DNA from: Flavobacteriaceae bacterium UBA5534
Lineage (GTDB): Bacteria; Bacteroidota; Bacteroidia; Flavobacteriales; Flavobacteriaceae
Direction: 5' to 3'
Assembly: GCA_002426015.1 (NCBI GenBank)
Contig: DINS01000021.1
Location: forward strand, 62,001-126,000
DNA: 64,000 nucleotides
The notes beneath the pieces are model-generated. The model worked only from the letters and a program-made list of their open reading frames with translations, ran no database searches and was not told where the DNA came from. Below are positions 44,986-53,791 of this stretch, in pieces. How positions within the stretch are numbered: position 1 is the stretch's first letter; every line of letters starts with the position of its first letter. The translations under genes and the position numbers were made by a program.

Positions 44986-45516
44986 ATGTTTATTTTTCAA
45001 CAAAAAAAAGTGCTCTTTTTTGCATTCTTTTTAATGATTATCAATTCAGTATTTTCTCAAAATCATCATACAACAGATGGCTCATTTTGGAAACATGTCC
45101 GTTTTGGTGGTGGCCTAGGCTTAAGTTTTGGTGATGGTTTCTTTAGTGGAACTATAGCTCCTAGTGGCATTTATGAATTTAATGATCAGTTTGCACTTGG
45201 ACTTGGATTAAATGGGACTTTTAACAGTTTGAAAAACACATATAAGTCAACTATTTTTGGAGGAAGTGTGATTGGTTTGTACAGTCCTTTACAAGAATTA
45301 CAGCTTTCGGCTGAATTTGAAGAACTCAATGTTAACAGAAAGTGGGAAGACCATCTAGCAATTGAAGACCAAAACTATTGGTATCCAGCATTGTTTGTTG
45401 GAGCAGGATATCGAACCAGAAATGTCACTTTTGGAATCCGTTACGATGTGCTTTATGACAAAGAAAAAAGTATTTATGCAGATCCTTGGGCTCCTTTTGT
45501 TAGAGTTTATTTCTAA
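44986..45516 (+). CDS. Small outer-membrane beta-barrel protein (hypothetical)
   Basis: The ATG at 44986 gives 176 residues with a signal peptide (MFIFQQKKVLFFAFFLMIINSVFSQ); a TTG three codons upstream is less likely. The mature part has about 8 short amphipathic strands rich in Gly and aromatic residues and ends in WAPFVRVYF, the usual outer-membrane barrel signature. The family is not recognised; small OmpW/OmpX-like barrels have the same look. The 3' end overlaps the convergent 115-residue gene by 17 bp. Confidence 0.7.
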   Translation: MFIFQQKKVLFFAFFLMIINSVFSQNHHTTDGSFWKHVRFGGGLGLSFGDGFFSGTIAPSGIYEFNDQFALGLGLNGTFNSLKNTYKSTIFGGSVIGLYSPLQELQLSAEFEELNVNRKWEDHLAIEDQNYWYPALFVGAGYRTRNVTFGIRYDVLYDKEKSIYADPWAPFVRVYF

Positions 45517-45847
45517 ACCAAACTTTCTGCCATTCGCGTTTTAAAATCATAAAGGTGACTTCTTCTGATAACTGTAAGGTATCACTACCATCCAATTGTC
45601 TTATTTTATCTTCAGAAACATCTATAATGTAAAGCAAATTGAGGTAATCTGTAAATTTTTCTTGAATGAGTTTGTAAATGGTCTCGTGAAGCATCAACTT
45701 TAAACTTGTTGGCAACACATCGTCATCAAATTCTAAATTGATATTGGCAAACAGCAAATCTTTATTGAGTTGCTGAATCAGTTTTTGATACAAATTGAGT
45801 TGATTGGCTTCATCAAATAAATCCTCAAATGTGGTTAAGTTTTTCAT
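45500..45847 (-). CDS. Conserved hypothetical protein (115 aa)
   Basis: A 115-residue soluble, probably helical, acidic protein without signal peptide or membrane helix and without a domain I recognise. It starts 8 bp behind the polyprenyl synthase gene, so it is translated from the same message, and its 3' end overlaps the convergent barrel gene by 17 bp. The tight spacing supports a real gene. Confidence 0.7.
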   Translation of the reverse strand: MKNLTTFEDLFDEANQLNLYQKLIQQLNKDLLFANINLEFDDDVLPTSLKLMLHETIYKLIQEKFTDYLNLLYIIDVSEDKIRQLDGSDTLQLSEEVTFMILKREWQKVWFRNKL

Positions 45848-45855
45848 TTGACTTT

Positions 45856-46830
45856 TTATACGTTACGATCCATCAATTGTTCCCCGAACTGTTTTAAATT
45901 GAACTTGCTTTCTTCAGAAATCGACATGTTTCCCAATATTGAAAAAGCTTTGTTTGTATAATTTTTTATTTCTTGTCGTGTTGCTTCAGCAGAACCGCTC
46001 GATATAAATATTTGTTTAACGTTTTCAATTTTATCATGCGCTTCTGATGGGTTTATCTCAAACAAATGCTTTAATTGTAGCGCATCTTCCTTATTAGAAT
46101 ACTCCAAAGCTTTAAGATATAAATACGTTTTTTTATTCTCTATGATATCACCTCCTACTTGCTTTCCAAATGTATTTGGGTCTCCAAATGCATCGAGGTA
46201 GTCGTCTTGGAGCTGGAATGCGATACCAAGGTTTTTTCCAAAGTCATAAATATGTTGCTGTTCATGTATAGGAGCTCCAGCAACAATAGCGCCCATTTTC
46301 ATTGCAGCACCTACCAAAACCGCTGTTTTAAATTCAATCATTTTGAGATATTCATTGATGGTGACATCATCACGAGTCTCAAAGTCCATATCGTATTGCT
46401 GACCTTCACAAACCTGCAGAGCAGTTTTACTGAATAGTTTTGCCAGAGCTTGAAACGTTTGAGCATCATAGTTTTCAAATAATTGATACGCCATAATGAG
46501 CATAGCATCTCCCGAAAGGATTCCAGTGTTGATATCCCATTTTTCGTGTACAGTCGATTGGCCTCTTCTTAATGGTGCATCATCCATAATATCGTCATGG
46601 ATTAATGAAAAATTATGAAACACTTCAATACTCAACGCTGCATCCAAAGCTTTTTTATAGTCGCAATTAAAAATCTCGGCGGTCATTAACGTTAAAACTG
46701 GCCGTAAGCGTTTACCTCCCAAATTTAAAATATAGCTGACAGGTTGATATAAAGTAATTGGTTGCTTTTCAATCTTAAAGTCATTAAGATAGGTTACAAA
46801 AGCTTCTTGGTAGAATTGAATACGTTGCAT
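45856..46830 (-). CDS. Polyprenyl diphosphate synthase (short-chain type)
   Basis: A 324-residue trans-isoprenyl diphosphate synthase that condenses IPP onto an allylic starter, for quinones, carotenoids or undecaprenyl precursors. Both aspartate-rich motifs are present: DDIMD at 79-83 and DDYLD at 209-213. Phe74, five residues before the first motif, is the kind of bulky residue that limits chain length, so a C15 or C20 product is likely (inference). The start is the ATG at 46830; nine residues upstream are open but their sequence (MLQLLYFCG) looks non-coding. It is divergent from the tetR-like gene, with 123 bp between. Confidence 0.92.
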   Translation of the reverse strand: MQRIQFYQEAFVTYLNDFKIEKQPITLYQPVSYILNLGGKRLRPVLTLMTAEIFNCDYKKALDAALSIEVFHNFSLIHDDIMDDAPLRRGQSTVHEKWDINTGILSGDAMLIMAYQLFENYDAQTFQALAKLFSKTALQVCEGQQYDMDFETRDDVTINEYLKMIEFKTAVLVGAAMKMGAIVAGAPIHEQQHIYDFGKNLGIAFQLQDDYLDAFGDPNTFGKQVGGDIIENKKTYLYLKALEYSNKEDALQLKHLFEINPSEAHDKIENVKQIFISSGSAEATRQEIKNYTNKAFSILGNMSISEESKFNLKQFGEQLMDRNV

Positions 46831-46914
46831 GCCACAAAAATAAAGTAATTGCAACAACTATTACAAACACTTTAAACGAATGTTAAAAAAACATTAAAAC
46901 CTTGGAAACTATTT

Positions 46915-46944
46915 TTGTTTTTAAAGTTTCCTTGTGTACATTTG
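46915..46944 (+). promoter_or_regulatory. Promoter of the efflux operon
   Basis: TTG at 46915-46917, a 19-bp spacer, and TACATTTG at 46937-46944 fit the Bacteroidetes consensus. Only 9 bases separate the -7 box from the tetR ATG, so the leader must be a few bases long or absent, and the repressor could act on its own promoter. Confidence 0.75.
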
Positions 46945-46953
46945 CACCCAATT

Positions 46954-47556
46954 ATGAGAGAAAAAATTATAGATAAAGCCGCCGAATTGTTTCTAACCCT
47001 TGGTTTCAAGAGTGTGACTATGGACGATATAGCTAATGAAATGGGCATATCAAAAAAAACCATTTATGTCCATTTTGAAAATAAAACCAAGTTGGTCGAA
47101 GCAGTAACATTTACTGTTTTTGAAACTATTTGTGATGGTATCGATTGCATTTGTGACGCATCACACAACCCTATTGAAGAGCTGTACGACATCAAAATGT
47201 ATGTGATGAACTATCTGAAAAATGAGAAAGCATCACCACAATATCAACTCAAAAAATATTATCCTCAAATCTTTCAACGCTTACAGATAAAGCAATTTGA
47301 AAAAATGCACGAGTCTGTTAAAGAAAGTATCCAAAAAGGTGTTGATACAGAGCTTTTTAGATTGAATATCGATGTCGATTTTATTTCTAGAATGTACTTT
47401 AATGGTATGACTGGAATAAAGGATGAAAACATTTTCCCATCAGAACAATTTTCTATGGAATACCTTATGGAAAGCTATCTCGAATACCATTTAAGAGCCA
47501 TTTGTAGCGAAAGAGGATTACAACTATTAACCAAATTTATTAATAATCAATCATAG
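46954..47556 (+). CDS. TetR family transcriptional regulator
   Basis: A 200-residue TetR-type repressor with an N-terminal helix-turn-helix (about 5-50: VTMDDIANEMGISKKTIYVHFENK) and a helical ligand-sensing C-terminal domain. The TTG 13 codons upstream (46915) lies in the promoter and is not a good start. It is the first gene of an efflux operon: 1 bp separates it from the TolC gene. It most likely controls the pump in response to a pump substrate, which is the general pattern for this arrangement. Confidence 0.9.
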   Translation: MREKIIDKAAELFLTLGFKSVTMDDIANEMGISKKTIYVHFENKTKLVEAVTFTVFETICDGIDCICDASHNPIEELYDIKMYVMNYLKNEKASPQYQLKKYYPQIFQRLQIKQFEKMHESVKESIQKGVDTELFRLNIDVDFISRMYFNGMTGIKDENIFPSEQFSMEYLMESYLEYHLRAICSERGLQLLTKFINNQS

Positions 47557-47557
47557 A

Positions 47558-48970
47558 ATGAATAAAGCAATCATCTTAACTTTCATCTTACTACTTCCTT
47601 TATCGGTTTTATCACAAGAAAAAACCGCAAGTTTTAGCTTACAGGAAGCTATAGATTATGCACTTCAAAACAATCGTACAGCAAAAAATGCTGAACGCGA
47701 TATTGAGGTCGCCAAACAACGTAAATGGGAAACAACCGCAACGGGTTTACCACAAATAAATGGGAAAATAGAATATCAAAACTGGTTAAAACAACAAGTA
47801 TCACTTTTACCAGCTGCAGCTTTTGACAACACACAAAGTGTTATAGATGTTGTAAACGATTATTTTGATGCTAACCAAACAAATTTTGATGTCAATTCTC
47901 CTGACGGTTTTATTCCATTACGCTTTGGAACAAAACAAACAATGAATGCATCAGTTACTTTAAGTCAATTAATTTTTGATGGTTCTTATCTAGTAGGTTT
48001 ACAGTCTGCAAAAGTGTATTTGGAAATTTCTGAAAACGCCAAAGTAAAAACAGATTTAGAAGTTAGAAAAGCAGTTATTAATGCTTACGGAAATGTGCTT
48101 TTAGCTGAAGAAAGTGTTCAGATATTACAACGAAACAAAGAGGTGCTTCAAAAAAACTTAAACGATCTAACTAAAATTTATGAAAATGGATTGGAAGAAG
48201 AAGAAAGTGTAGAGCAATTACAAATCACGCTTTCTAGTGTTGAAAGCTCACTTAAAAATACCGAACGTTTAAAAACATTGGCTTATCAAATGTTTAATAT
48301 CACTTTAGGAATAGATCTTAATAACAATTCTGTTTTAACAGATAATCTAGAAACTTTAACTCAAGAAAACATCTCATTAACTCTTTTAGAGACAGATGCC
48401 AATGTTGAAAACACTATCGATTATCAAATAGCAGAGAACGACAAGGTTTCTAAAGAGTTGTTACTAAAATTAGAAAAAAGCAAAGCTTTACCTAGTTTAA
48501 GTGCTTTTGTAAATGCAGGTTATTCAGGAAATGCAGATAATTTCGATTTCTTAAAAAAAGAACAACAATGGTTTGGGTCATCTTTATTAGGTGTAAGTAT
48601 GAATATTCCAATATTTAGTTCTTTAGGTAGAAGTGCATCAACCCAACGTGCAAAAATAAACCTTGAAAAAGCTGAAGATGATTTATTAGAAACACAACAA
48701 AAACTTCAATTACAAATATCTTCTGCAAAAAGCAATTATCAATTTGCTATAGAAGATTATGATAACAAAAAACAAAACCTAAAACTTGCTGAACGTATTG
48801 AAGCTAAAAACCAAACCAAATTTTTCGAAGGTATTGCTTCAAGTTTCGATTTACGTCAAGCACAAACTCAATTATACACAGCTCAACAAGAATTTTTACA
48901 AGCAATGTTAGATGTAATTACCAAAAAAGCTGAATTAGAAACCATACTAAACTCAATCAACAAACAATAA
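47558..48970 (+). CDS. TolC family outer-membrane efflux protein
   Basis: A 470-residue outer-membrane channel with a signal peptide (MNKAIILTFILLLPLSVLSQ). Long alpha-helical coiled-coil regions typical of TolC/OprM are duplicated (about 150-230 and 340-460), with the repeated pattern EAIDYALQNN at the start of the mature protein. It forms the outer exit duct for the adaptor and RND permease encoded directly behind it. The next gene starts 12 bp downstream. Confidence 0.95.
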   Translation: MNKAIILTFILLLPLSVLSQEKTASFSLQEAIDYALQNNRTAKNAERDIEVAKQRKWETTATGLPQINGKIEYQNWLKQQVSLLPAAAFDNTQSVIDVVNDYFDANQTNFDVNSPDGFIPLRFGTKQTMNASVTLSQLIFDGSYLVGLQSAKVYLEISENAKVKTDLEVRKAVINAYGNVLLAEESVQILQRNKEVLQKNLNDLTKIYENGLEEEESVEQLQITLSSVESSLKNTERLKTLAYQMFNITLGIDLNNNSVLTDNLETLTQENISLTLLETDANVENTIDYQIAENDKVSKELLLKLEKSKALPSLSAFVNAGYSGNADNFDFLKKEQQWFGSSLLGVSMNIPIFSSLGRSASTQRAKINLEKAEDDLLETQQKLQLQISSAKSNYQFAIEDYDNKKQNLKLAERIEAKNQTKFFEGIASSFDLRQAQTQLYTAQQEFLQAMLDVITKKAELETILNSINKQ

Positions 48971-48982
48971 AAACACTATCAA

Positions 48983-50170
48983 ATGAAACATATATTATCA
49001 ATCATTGCAATAGCATTCATTTTAACTTCCTGTGGTGAAGAAAAAAAGAATTCTGTAGAAAAAGTATTAGAAAGTAATAATCTAGAAACTATTAGAACAA
49101 AACGCGCAGAATTAGTTGGCCAACAAGAAGCTATTCATGCAAAAATAAAATTACTGGATAATAGAATTTCCGAATTAGATACAACCAAAAATATTCCTTT
49201 AATAACAACTTTCACTGCAAAACAAGAAGTGTTTAATCACATGCTTGAATTACAAGGTAATGTGACTACCAAAAACTTAATGGTTATTACTCCAGAATAC
49301 AATGGTATTCTAACCAATGTCTATGTTAAAGAAGGTCAAAAAGTAACTAAAGGTCAAGTATTAGCTAGAATTGACGATGGAGGATTAGGGCAACAATTAG
49401 CACAATTACAAATTCAGGCTGATTTGGCTAAAACAACTTTTGAGCGTCAAAAACGTCTTTGGGATCAAAAAATAGGAAGTGAAATTCAATATTTACAAGC
49501 AAAATCTTCCTATGAGTCACAACAACAAGCAGTAAATCAATTAAAACAGCAGTTAGCTAAAACTACTGTTAGAGCTCCTTTTTCTGGAACTATTGATGAT
49601 ATTATTACAGAACAAGGTAGTGTTGTTGGTGCAGGACAAACACAGCTAATACGCATTGTAAACCTAGACAATATGTATATAGAAACCGAAGTGCCAGAAC
49701 GTTATATTTCTAATGTTGTTGCAGGTAAAAATGTACAAGTAGAATTTGCTGTTTTAGGAAAAACTATAGATACAAAAGTACGTCAGGCTAGTGATTTTAT
49801 AAACCCAGCAAATAGAACATTTAAAGTAGAAATTGCTATTCCAAATAAAGAAAAAACTATTAAACCAAACCTTACTGCAAAGCTTAAAATTAATGATTAC
49901 ACAAACGAAAATGCATTACTAATCCCACAAAGTATTATTTCAGAAAATGCCGAAGGCGAACAGTATGTTTATGTAGTTAAAAACAAAAATGCTAACGGAG
50001 AAGGCGTGGCAAATAGAGTTATTATTAAAACAGGAAAAACACAAGGCGATGTTATTGAAGTTCTTGAAGGTATTGAGAATGGTGTTGAAATTATTAAAGA
50101 AGGTGCAAGAAGCGTAAAAGATGGCCAAACTGTGAAAGTATTAACTTATGAAACTGGAAAAAATGGCTAA
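48983..50170 (+). CDS. RND efflux periplasmic adaptor (membrane fusion protein)
   Basis: A 395-residue lipoprotein (lipobox LTSC, Cys17) of the AcrA/HlyD membrane-fusion family. A coiled-coil hairpin and lipoyl-like halves surround VLARIDDGGLGQQLAQLQIQ and VRAPFSGTIDDIITEQGS, and the barrel domain near the end has the family pattern. It links the inner-membrane pump to TolC. Its last 8 bp overlap the permease start when the ATG at 50163 is used. A second in-frame ATG at 50148 would give 23 bp overlap. Confidence 0.95.
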   Translation: MKHILSIIAIAFILTSCGEEKKNSVEKVLESNNLETIRTKRAELVGQQEAIHAKIKLLDNRISELDTTKNIPLITTFTAKQEVFNHMLELQGNVTTKNLMVITPEYNGILTNVYVKEGQKVTKGQVLARIDDGGLGQQLAQLQIQADLAKTTFERQKRLWDQKIGSEIQYLQAKSSYESQQQAVNQLKQQLAKTTVRAPFSGTIDDIITEQGSVVGAGQTQLIRIVNLDNMYIETEVPERYISNVVAGKNVQVEFAVLGKTIDTKVRQASDFINPANRTFKVEIAIPNKEKTIKPNLTAKLKINDYTNENALLIPQSIISENAEGEQYVYVVKNKNANGEGVANRVIIKTGKTQGDVIEVLEGIENGVEIIKEGARSVKDGQTVKVLTYETGKNG

Positions 50171-53100
50171 AAAGAAAAAACAAATCGATAAAGAATTTGG
50201 TTTATCATCGTGGGCTATTAACAATAAAACCACAATGTATGTGCTTATTTTAGTAATCTTCTATCTTGGTTTAGTTGCGTTTTTTAATATGCCAAGAGAA
50301 AACTTCCCTGAAGTTAATGAAACTAAAATATACGTAAGTACTGTTTATCCAGGAAACACAGCTGAAGATATTGAAAAGCTGATTACAGATCCTATTGAAG
50401 ATAAACTAAAAACAGTGAGTAATATGGTTGACATTACCTCAACATCACAAGAAGATTATTCTATGGTGATTGTTGAGTTTGATGAAAACATTACTGTTGA
50501 CCAGGCTAAACAAAAAGTAAAAGACGAAATTGATAGTGAAACATCAAGCGAAGATTGGCCAACTTTTAATGGTGCCAAAGTAGAACCAAATATATTTGAG
50601 TTGAGCCTATCGGAAGAAATGCCTATTCTTAATATTAATATTTCTGGAGATTATCCTATTGAAAAATTAAAAGAGTATGCTGAATATCTTCAAGATAGAA
50701 TTGAAAACTTAATTGAAATTAAAAAAGCAGATATACGTGGTGCTCAAGATAAAGAAGTAGAAATTGCTGTAGACATCTATAAAATGATGGCTTCAGAAGT
50801 TACTTTTAACGATATCATTGGAGCAATTAATAATGGTAACATGACAATGTCTGCTGGTAATTTAATTGCAAGTGGACAACGTCGTACTATCAGAATTCTT
50901 GGAGAAATTGAGTCTCCTTCAGAATTAGAAAATTTTGTTGTAAAATCTGAAAATGGCGAAGCTATTTACTTAAAAGACGTGGCAACAGTGGCTTTTAAAG
51001 AAGAAGACAAAACCACTTTTGCTAGAGAATATGGTGATCCTGTAGTGATGCTCGACGTTAAAAAGCGTGTTGGGAAAAACATGGTTGATGCAGTAGACCA
51101 AATTAAAGTGATTGTTAAAAACGCAAAAGATGATTATTTCCCAAAAGATTTAAAAGTCACAATAGCAAACGACCAGTCATCTGTAACTATAGGTCAAGTA
51201 GATGATTTAGTTAACAATATCATCTTTGGAGTTATCCTTGTTGTAACGGTTTTAATGTTCTTTTTAGGATTTAAAAATGCCATCTTCGTCGGATTTGCAA
51301 TTCCAATGTCCATGTTTATGTCGCTAATGATTTTAAATCTACTAGGACATAGTTTAAACACAATGGTTCTTTTCGGACTAATTATGGGACTAGGAATGCT
51401 TGTTGATAATGGTATTGTGGTTGTAGAAAATGTCTATCGACTTATGGATGAAGAAGGCATGAGTAGGCTTGAAGCAGCTAAAAAAGGAATTAGTGAAATT
51501 GCTTTTCCTATAATTATCTCTACTGCAACAACAGTAGCTGCCTTTATTCCATTAGGTTTATGGCCTGGAATTATGGGAGAATTCATGATGATTTTACCAA
51601 TAACGCTCTCTGTTGTTTTAGGATCTTCATTATTTGTAGCTATCTTTTTTAACTCGGTTTTGGTGTCTCAATTTATGAGTATTGAAGATAAAGACATGCC
51701 ATTAAAAAAGATAATAACTTCTACAAGTATAATGGCAATATTAGGTCTTATTGTGTTTTTTGTAGCTGGAGAATATAGAGCATTAGGAACATTAATGTTA
51801 TTTACAGCTATTATGCTTTGGGTATATCGTTTGTTCTTAAGAAAAATGGCAAATAATTTCCAAAACAACACATTAGTAAAACTCGAAAATTGGTATGAGC
51901 GTCAATTACGTCGTGCACTTTCAGGTAGAATGCCGATTGCCTTAACTGTTGGTACTTTCGTGTTATTGATACTAGCTTTTGTTGCTTTTGGAGCTTCTTT
52001 AGCAACACAACGTACAAAAGTTGAGTTTTTCCCAGATAACAAACCAAATCAAATTATAGTTTACATCGAGTATCCTCAAGGTACTGCAATAGACAAAACG
52101 AATGCCATAACTAAAGAAATTGAATCTAGGGTTTATAAGGTTCTTGATAATAGCCAATATAAAGAAGGGGATTATAATTTCTTGGTAGAAAGTGCTGTTT
52201 CTCAAGTAGGAGAAGGTGCTGGAAACCCACAAACTGATGGTGGATCTGCTGCCGAAATGCCTCATAAAGCTAAAATTACAGCTTCCATGAGAGAGTTTAA
52301 ATACAGAAAAGGTGAAGATAGTGAGTTATTGCGTCAAAAAGTACAAGAAGCTCTAGTAGGCATTTATCCTGGTGTATTAATTTCAGTTGAAAAAAACATG
52401 GATGGCCCTCCAGCTGGAGCTCCTATTAATATTGAATTGGAAGGTGATGATTATAATGAATTGATTAACACCGCAGAAAATATGCGCGAATTCATCAATG
52501 AAAAAAATATTGCTGGAATTGATGAGCTAAAAATTGATGTTAATAAAGACAAGCCAACAATGCGTGTTACTATTGACAGAAAAAAAGCAGGAGAATTAGG
52601 AGTTAGTGCTGCTCAAGTTGGCCAACAACTACGTAATTCTATCTTTGGTGCAAAAGCAGGTGTTTATAAAGAAGGTGGTGATGATTTTGATATTTATGTT
52701 CGTTTTAATGAAGAAAACAGATATAACACTAGTGCATTATTTAATCAAAATATCACGTTTAGAGATAATACTGGTAAGCTAAAAGATATTCCATTATCTA
52801 CATTAGTTAAGTTTGAAAACAACTCTGGTTTTAGTGCTATAAAACATAAAAGCACCAAACGTGTAGTTACTGTATATTCTGCATTAGCACCTGGTTATAC
52901 AGATGCTGGAGCTATTGTAACTCAAGTACAAAACGAAATGAAAAGTTATGAAGGTTTGCCTGAAAACATCAAAATAGATTATACAGGGCAAATTGAAGAG
53001 CAAAATAAACAAATGGCCTTTTTAATGGGCGCATTTTTTACAGGATTATTATTAATATTTTTCATCTTAATTTTTCAATTTAACTCTGTTTCAAAGCCAG

Positions 53101-53678
53101 CAATTATTATGATGGCAATATTCTTAAGCTTTATTGGAGTTTTTGGTGGCATTGTAATTACTGGAAGTGCATTTGTCATTATGATGACCATGGTTGGTAT
53201 TATTTCATTAGCTGGAATTGTGGTAAACAATGGTGTTGTATTACTTGATTACGCTCAACTTTTAGTTGATAGAAAAAAGAATGAATTAGATATCGATATT
53301 GATGATTATTTAGAAGTCAATGATTTATTCGAAAGTATAGTAAAAGCTGGTAAAGCCCGTTTGCGTCCTGTATTACTAACAGCAATTACTACGATTTTAG
53401 GGTTAATTCCACTAGCAATAGGATTAAACATTAACTTCTTTACATTATTTAAAGATTTTAATCCTAATATTTATATGGGAGGAGATAACGTAGTATTTTG
53501 GGGTCCATTAGCTTGGACTGTAATTTATGGATTATTAGTTGCAACCTTCTTAACATTGATTTTTGTTCCAGTTATGTTTTTCCTTACAATGAAATTCAAA
53601 ATGTGGTTACGTCGAAAAGTGAAATCAGTAAATGAAGATTTAGAAAATGGATCTAACGTCCAATTGGACATTGATTAA
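50163..53678 (+). CDS. RND efflux permease with extra membrane segments
   Basis: A 1171-residue (from ATG 50163) RND pump of the HAE-1/AcrB-like branch, about 120 residues longer than AcrB. The proton-relay helix 4 reads GMLVDNGIVVVENVYR, with Asp-Asn instead of the usual Asp-Asp near residue 415. The extra length includes residues about 514-562, two additional hydrophobic segments between the usual helices 6 and 7 (IMAILGLIVFFVAG and LGTLMLFTAIMLWVYRLF). It is the last gene of the tetR-tolC-adaptor-permease operon and is followed by a terminator. The substrate is unknown. Confidence 0.95.
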   Translation: MAKKKKQIDKEFGLSSWAINNKTTMYVLILVIFYLGLVAFFNMPRENFPEVNETKIYVSTVYPGNTAEDIEKLITDPIEDKLKTVSNMVDITSTSQEDYSMVIVEFDENITVDQAKQKVKDEIDSETSSEDWPTFNGAKVEPNIFELSLSEEMPILNINISGDYPIEKLKEYAEYLQDRIENLIEIKKADIRGAQDKEVEIAVDIYKMMASEVTFNDIIGAINNGNMTMSAGNLIASGQRRTIRILGEIESPSELENFVVKSENGEAIYLKDVATVAFKEEDKTTFAREYGDPVVMLDVKKRVGKNMVDAVDQIKVIVKNAKDDYFPKDLKVTIANDQSSVTIGQVDDLVNNIIFGVILVVTVLMFFLGFKNAIFVGFAIPMSMFMSLMILNLLGHSLNTMVLFGLIMGLGMLVDNGIVVVENVYRLMDEEGMSRLEAAKKGISEIAFPIIISTATTVAAFIPLGLWPGIMGEFMMILPITLSVVLGSSLFVAIFFNSVLVSQFMSIEDKDMPLKKIITSTSIMAILGLIVFFVAGEYRALGTLMLFTAIMLWVYRLFLRKMANNFQNNTLVKLENWYERQLRRALSGRMPIALTVGTFVLLILAFVAFGASLATQRTKVEFFPDNKPNQIIVYIEYPQGTAIDKTNAITKEIESRVYKVLDNSQYKEGDYNFLVESAVSQVGEGAGNPQTDGGSAAEMPHKAKITASMREFKYRKGEDSELLRQKVQEALVGIYPGVLISVEKNMDGPPAGAPINIELEGDDYNELINTAENMREFINEKNIAGIDELKIDVNKDKPTMRVTIDRKKAGELGVSAAQVGQQLRNSIFGAKAGVYKEGGDDFDIYVRFNEENRYNTSALFNQNITFRDNTGKLKDIPLSTLVKFENNSGFSAIKHKSTKRVVTVYSALAPGYTDAGAIVTQVQNEMKSYEGLPENIKIDYTGQIEEQNKQMAFLMGAFFTGLLLIFFILIFQFNSVSKPAIIMMAIFLSFIGVFGGIVITGSAFVIMMTMVGIISLAGIVVNNGVVLLDYAQLLVDRKKNELDIDIDDYLEVNDLFESIVKAGKARLRPVLLTAITTILGLIPLAIGLNINFFTLFKDFNPNIYMGGDNVVFWGPLAWTVIYGLLVATFLTLIFVPVMFFLTMKFKMWLRRKVKSVNEDLENGSNVQLDID

Positions 53679-53687
53679 TAGCGAAAA

Positions 53688-53715
53688 AGCCTCGACAAAT
53701 GTTGAGGCTTTTTTA
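53688..53715 (+). terminator. Intrinsic terminator of the efflux operon
   Basis: AGCCTCGAC (53688-53696) pairs with GTTGAGGCT (53701-53709), a 9-bp stem with one G-U pair, loop AAAT, followed by a T-run. Confidence 0.85.
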
Positions 53716-53716
53716 T

Positions 53717-53745
53717 TTGATAATCATATAACTTCATTAAATTTG
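53717..53745 (+). promoter_or_regulatory. Promoter of aspS
   Basis: TTG at 53717-53719, an 18-bp spacer and TAAATTTG at 53738-53745 fit the Bacteroidetes consensus. The start codon is 46 bp downstream. Confidence 0.78.
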
Positions 53746-53791
53746 CAACCTTAAACACTTTACTCATTAGAAAAGTGTAAAAATTAAATTT

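Noticed and set aside
46831..46857. N-terminal extension of the polyprenyl synthase
   Set aside because: The nine extra residues are not like the family and the ATG at 46830 gives the usual N-terminus.
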